A DNA stretch of 8,607 nucleotides. Origin: Treponema sp. Its GTDB lineage: Bacteria > Spirochaetota > Spirochaetia > Treponematales > Treponemataceae. The notes beneath the pieces are model-generated. The model did no database searches, was not told where the DNA came from, and saw nothing but the letters and a program-made list of their open reading frames with translations. Below are positions 6,292-8,607 of the stretch, one piece after another; the first letter of the stretch is position 1, and the number at the start of each line of letters is the position of its first letter. Position numbers and translations under genes: made by a program. The DNA lies in the NCBI GenBank assembly GCA_017613485.1, contig JAGADS010000136.1, forward strand, positions 1 to 8,607. Reading direction: 5' to 3'.

Positions 6292-7563
6292 TCAAGTTCT
6301 GTAATCGCCGTTAATCTTCACGTAATCGTATGTAAGGTCACAGCCCCATGCAGTTCCTGACGCAGAACCGTCACCACATACTACATCGACGATTATCTCA
6401 TCCTCATTCAGGACTTCCAGAGCCTTTTCCTCATCAAAGACAAGCGGAACTCCCTTCTCAAAAACCATCACGCTTTTTTCCCTGCCGTCATTTGAACCGA
6501 TAATGTCCGTGGCTCCATGACGCTTTGAACCCTCATGGCTCCTGTATGAAATCGTCACTTTGTCAGGATCAAAATCAGCACCGGAATATCCCATTGCACA
6601 CAGGAAACGACCAAAATTCGCATCCTTTCCGTAAATGGCGGCTTTAACAAGGCTGGATGAAACCAGGCTCTTTGCAAGAACACGTGCCGTCTCCTCATCC
6701 TTTGCACCGCTGACCCTGCATTCAATCAGGCGGGTTGCTCCCTCACCGTCTCCTGCAATCTTCATCGCCATCTGGGTATTGAGTGCATTGAACGCCTCCA
6801 TGAAAGCATCAAAATCTACACCCTCAGATACAATCTCTGCATTTCCTGCCATACCGTTTGCAAGAACCGTAAGGGTATCGTTTGTTGACGTGTCACCATC
6901 TACAGAAACACAGTTGTATGTCTTTGGAACAGATATGCTCAGTGCCTTCTGGAGCATTTGTGAGCTTATGGCACAGTCTGTCGTGATGAATGCAAGCATT
7001 GTCCCCATGTTGATGTGGATCATTCCGCTGCCCTTGCACATTGCACCGATATGAACTGTCTTTCCGCCAATCTGGGTCTCCACGGCGCATTCCTTGTAGT
7101 GTGTGTCGGTCGTCATTATTGCAACGCGGGCTTCCTTGTGGCCTTCCTTGCTTAGCGAGTCCTTGAGCTCCTGAATGTGTGACTCTATTTTTTCCACAGG
7201 CAGCTGAAGTCCTATTACACCGGTTGAACATACAACGACATCCTCCGGCTTGATTCCGAGTGCACTAGCGGCGGCCTTTGCCATCCTGAATGCGTTTTCC
7301 GCACCCTGCTCTCCTGTACATGCATTGGCATTTCCGCTGTTGGCAATCGCAGCCTGCATGACACCGTTTGCAATGTTACGGCGGGTAAGCTTGACACATT
7401 CTGCCTTAACACGGTTTTGTGTGAAAACCCCGGCAGCAGCACAGGGTTTCTCGCTGAAAATAAGGGCCGTATCGTTTTTTGTCCGGCCTTTTTTGATTCC
7501 GCAAAGTATTCCGCTTGCGGTAAATCCCTGAGGAGCTGTAACTCCGCCATCAATAAATTGCAT
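6292..7563 (-). CDS. argJ: Glutamate N-acetyltransferase / ornithine acetyltransferase (ArgJ)
   Basis: Transfers the acetyl group from N-acetylornithine to glutamate, releasing ornithine and regenerating N-acetylglutamate. Bifunctional members also use acetyl-CoA. It is an N-terminal-nucleophile protein that cuts itself into alpha and beta chains. STGVIG (113-118) gives the oxyanion-hole Thr/Gly. KGSGMI (177-182) leads into HINMGTMLAFITTD, where the predicted cut is between G187 and T188, leaving T188 as nucleophile. VDGDTSTNDT (221-230) is a conserved family block, and the protein ends in KINGDYRT, matching the canonical C-terminus that closes the active site. The 423 residues are slightly longer than usual (about 400). 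The ATG has AAGGAG 9 nt upstream. It is the first gene of the arg cluster. Sequence alone does not show whether it also uses acetyl-CoA; lack of a visible argA or argE is uninformative in so short a window. Confidence 0.95.
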   Translation of the reverse strand: MQFIDGGVTAPQGFTASGILCGIKKGRTKNDTALIFSEKPCAAAGVFTQNRVKAECVKLTRRNIANGVMQAAIANSGNANACTGEQGAENAFRMAKAAASALGIKPEDVVVCSTGVIGLQLPVEKIESHIQELKDSLSKEGHKEARVAIMTTDTHYKECAVETQIGGKTVHIGAMCKGSGMIHINMGTMLAFITTDCAISSQMLQKALSISVPKTYNCVSVDGDTSTNDTLTVLANGMAGNAEIVSEGVDFDAFMEAFNALNTQMAMKIAGDGEGATRLIECRVSGAKDEETARVLAKSLVSSSLVKAAIYGKDANFGRFLCAMGYSGADFDPDKVTISYRSHEGSKRHGATDIIGSNDGREKSVMVFEKGVPLVFDEEKALEVLNEDEIIVDVVCGDGSASGTAWGCDLTYDYVKINGDYRT

Positions 7564-7589
7564 TTTTATGCACTCCTTAAAAGTATTTT

Positions 7590-7614
7590 TGTATAATTAT
7601 AGTAATTTTATACA
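7590..7614. repeat. 25-bp inverted repeat overlapping the argJ promoter, possible operator
   Basis: TGTATAA (7590-7596) and TTATACA (7608-7614) are perfect 7-bp arms separated by 11 nt. The repeat covers the -10 box of the arg promoter and most of its spacer, a typical place for a repressor. It does not match the classic ARG-box layout well, and AT-rich DNA throws up such repeats by chance, so the operator role is inference. Confidence 0.35.
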
Positions 7615-7624
7615 TTTTTATCAA
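7596..7624 (-). promoter_or_regulatory. Promoter for argJ-argB-argD
   Basis: On the minus strand TTGATA (7624-7619) and a perfect TATAAT (7601-7596) are separated by 17 nt. Transcription would begin near 7589, about 26 nt before the argJ ATG, with AAGGAG (7578-7573) in the leader. The leader is too short for a riboswitch or attenuator, so control would have to act at the promoter. Confidence 0.75.
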
Positions 7625-7674
7625 GTGTTTTTTTCCTATTCAGATTCTCAGTTCTTTCAGATTATTAAAAAAAG

Positions 7675-7690
7675 ATTGAAATTTTTCAAT
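7675..7690. repeat. Short inverted repeat ATTGAAA-TT-TTTCAAT upstream of rny
   Basis: Perfect 7-bp arms (7675-7681 and 7684-7690) around 2 nt, lying 28 nt upstream of the rny -35 box and about 50 nt upstream of the arg -35 box. It could be a protein binding site between the divergent promoters. Both arms are AT-rich, so chance is a fair explanation. Confidence 0.25.
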
Positions 7691-7717
7691 TTATTACGTT
7701 TTTTTTAAGAAAAGCGT

Positions 7718-7746
7718 TTGACAATAATTCTGTAATATTTTACTAT
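7718..7746 (+). promoter_or_regulatory. Promoter for rny
   Basis: A perfect TTGACA (7718-7723) and TACTAT (7741-7746) are separated by 17 nt. Transcription should start near 7753, leaving a leader of about 29 nt that carries GGAG (7771-7774), 7 nt before the rny ATG. This looks like a strong constitutive promoter. Confidence 0.72.
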
Positions 7747-7781
7747 GTAAATGAATAATTCTACAATAATGGAGAACAAAA

Positions 7782-8607
7782 ATGCCACAATTAGTATTGT
7801 ATATTGTTCTGCCCATTGCCGGAATTGTTCTTGGATGGACTATTCGCTGGGTTTATGCCAGATTTCAACTTTCCGCATCGGAACAAAAAGCCGAACGCGT
7901 TAAACAGGATGCCATAAAAGAAGCCGAGGCCCTCAAAAAAGAGGCTCAGCTCCAAGCAAAAGAACAACTCATTCAGGACCGAAACCAGCAGGAACGGGAG
8001 AACCGCGAACGCCGCAAAGAATTACAGGCTTATGAAAACCGTGTAAGCAAAAAAGAAGAGATTCTTGACCAAAGAAGCCAGGAAATGGACAAAAAGGACA
8101 AGGAATTCCAGGCCCGGCTTACACAGATGGATCACCGGGAAAATGAACTGAACGAAAAGGAAGAGACACTCCGCCACGAGCTTGAGCGCATCTCAGGACT
8201 CACACAGGCAGAGGCAAAAGCCCTTATCATTCAGAACCTTGAGAACGATGCCCGTCATGACGCACAGGCACTTCTGAACAAAATTGACCAGGAAGCACAG
8301 CTCACAGCCGAGAAAAAGGCACAGGAGATTCTGGTCACCACAATTCAGAGGCTTGCCACCGAGACAACGAGCGAAATCTCAGTTGCAACAGTATCACTGC
8401 CTAGCGACGAGATGAAAGGACGCATTATCGGACGTGAGGGACGCAACATCCGCGCACTTGAGACTCTCACCGGAGTTGACATCATAATCGACGATACACC
8501 GGAAGCTGTCGTCATCAGCTGCTTTGACCCTGTACGCAAGGAAATTGCCCGCGAGGCATTGGAGCGCCTGATTACAGACGGACGAATCCACCCTGCACGC
8601 ATCGAGG
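7782..8607 (+). CDS. rny: Ribonuclease Y (3' end outside window)
   Basis: A membrane-anchored endoribonuclease that starts mRNA decay. 275 codons are present. Residues about 4-25 form a single N-terminal membrane segment ([16 protein letters not shown]), followed by a long charged coiled coil rich in Glu, Lys, Gln and Arg (about 32-190). The KH RNA-binding domain begins near 200; its core [15 protein letters not shown] (213-227) includes the GxxG loop GREG (217-220), followed by [17 protein letters not shown]. The KH position matches RNase Y of usual length (about 510-520 residues), so the anchor and coil are complete and the catalytic HD domain should follow beyond the right edge. The ATG at 7782 has GGAG 7 nt upstream. 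It is transcribed divergently from argJ. The combination of anchor, coil and KH with this signature is specific to the family. Confidence 0.96.
   Translation, partial: MPQLVLYIVLPIAGIVLGWTIRWVYARFQLSASEQKAERVKQDAIKEAEALKKEAQLQAKEQLIQDRNQQERENRERRKELQAYENRVSKKEEILDQRSQEMDKKDKEFQARLTQMDHRENELNEKEETLRHELERISGLTQAEAKALIIQNLENDARHDAQALLNKIDQEAQLTAEKKAQEILVTTIQRLATETTSEISVATVSLPSDEMKGRIIGREGRNIRALETLTGVDIIIDDTPEAVVISCFDPVRKEIAREALERLITDGRIHPARIE

Larger units (their letters stand above)
7564..7781. promoter_or_regulatory. Divergent intergenic region between argJ and rny
   Basis: A very AT-rich 218-bp gap containing back-to-back promoters, one for argJBD (leftward) and one for rny (rightward), with about 94 nt between their -35 boxes. 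It also contains two short inverted repeats, listed separately. I see no gene of its own here. An ATG frame starting at 7751 overlaps rny in another frame and lacks a ribosome binding site. Confidence 0.75.

Noticed and set aside
6635..7054. 139-codon plus-strand frame
   Set aside because: Antisense shadow of argJ with Ser/Ala/Pro-rich translation typical of reverse-frame artefacts.
7751..7902. About 50-codon plus-strand frame starting before rny
   Set aside because: It lacks a ribosome binding site and mostly overlaps rny in another frame; the rny start with GGAG and family motifs is clearly the real one.
8345..8602. 85-codon minus-strand frame
   Set aside because: Antisense to the KH domain of rny; no independent support.

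Overview
The window looks like a chromosomal segment of a host- or gut-associated spirochaete, most likely a Treponema. Three things point there. The class III cyclase at the left edge has the extracytoplasmic sensor / short HAMP / cyclase layout common in treponemes. A protein at 2639-4171 resembles the treponemal pallilysin (Tp0751) family. Coding regions are moderate in GC and the gaps between genes are very AT-rich. Because an arginine biosynthesis cluster is present, this is not the T. pallidum type, which has lost that pathway. A free-living, rumen or intestinal treponeme fits better. The species assignment is inference.

Layout, left to right. (1) 1-1415, minus strand: a membrane-bound class III adenylate/guanylate cyclase, cut by the left edge within its catalytic domain. 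(2) 1416-1657: a 242-bp AT-rich divergent promoter region. (3) 1658-4171, plus strand: a two-gene unit made of a GalE-type UDP-glucose 4-epimerase and, 3 nt downstream, a 510-residue membrane-anchored pallilysin-related protein. (4) 4172-4202: a 31-bp convergent gap almost filled by a 7-bp GC-rich hairpin. (5) 4203-7563, minus strand: argJ-argB-argD, tightly packed and transcribed leftward from a near-consensus promoter. (6) 7564-7781: a 218-bp AT-rich divergent promoter region. (7) 7782-8607, plus strand: the start of rny (RNase Y), cut by the right edge within or just after its KH domain.

How the genes work together. ArgJ, ArgB and ArgD carry out the acetyl-recycling, phosphorylation and transamination steps of the acetylated ornithine pathway. 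argC, needed between ArgB and ArgD, is not in the window. ArgB has the N-terminal helix and C-terminal signature of arginine-inhibited enzymes, as expected when ArgJ recycles the acetyl group. GalE supplies UDP-galactose for envelope glycans, and the gene translated after it encodes an envelope-anchored protein. RNase Y starts mRNA decay at the membrane and is divergent from the arg genes.

I found no evidence for a wholly new system, mobile element, CRISPR array or RNA gene. The most notable item is the pallilysin-family protein. It is much larger than Tp0751, carries extra domains on both sides of the lipocalin-like core, and lacks the HEXXH residues on which the protease claim for Tp0751 rests.
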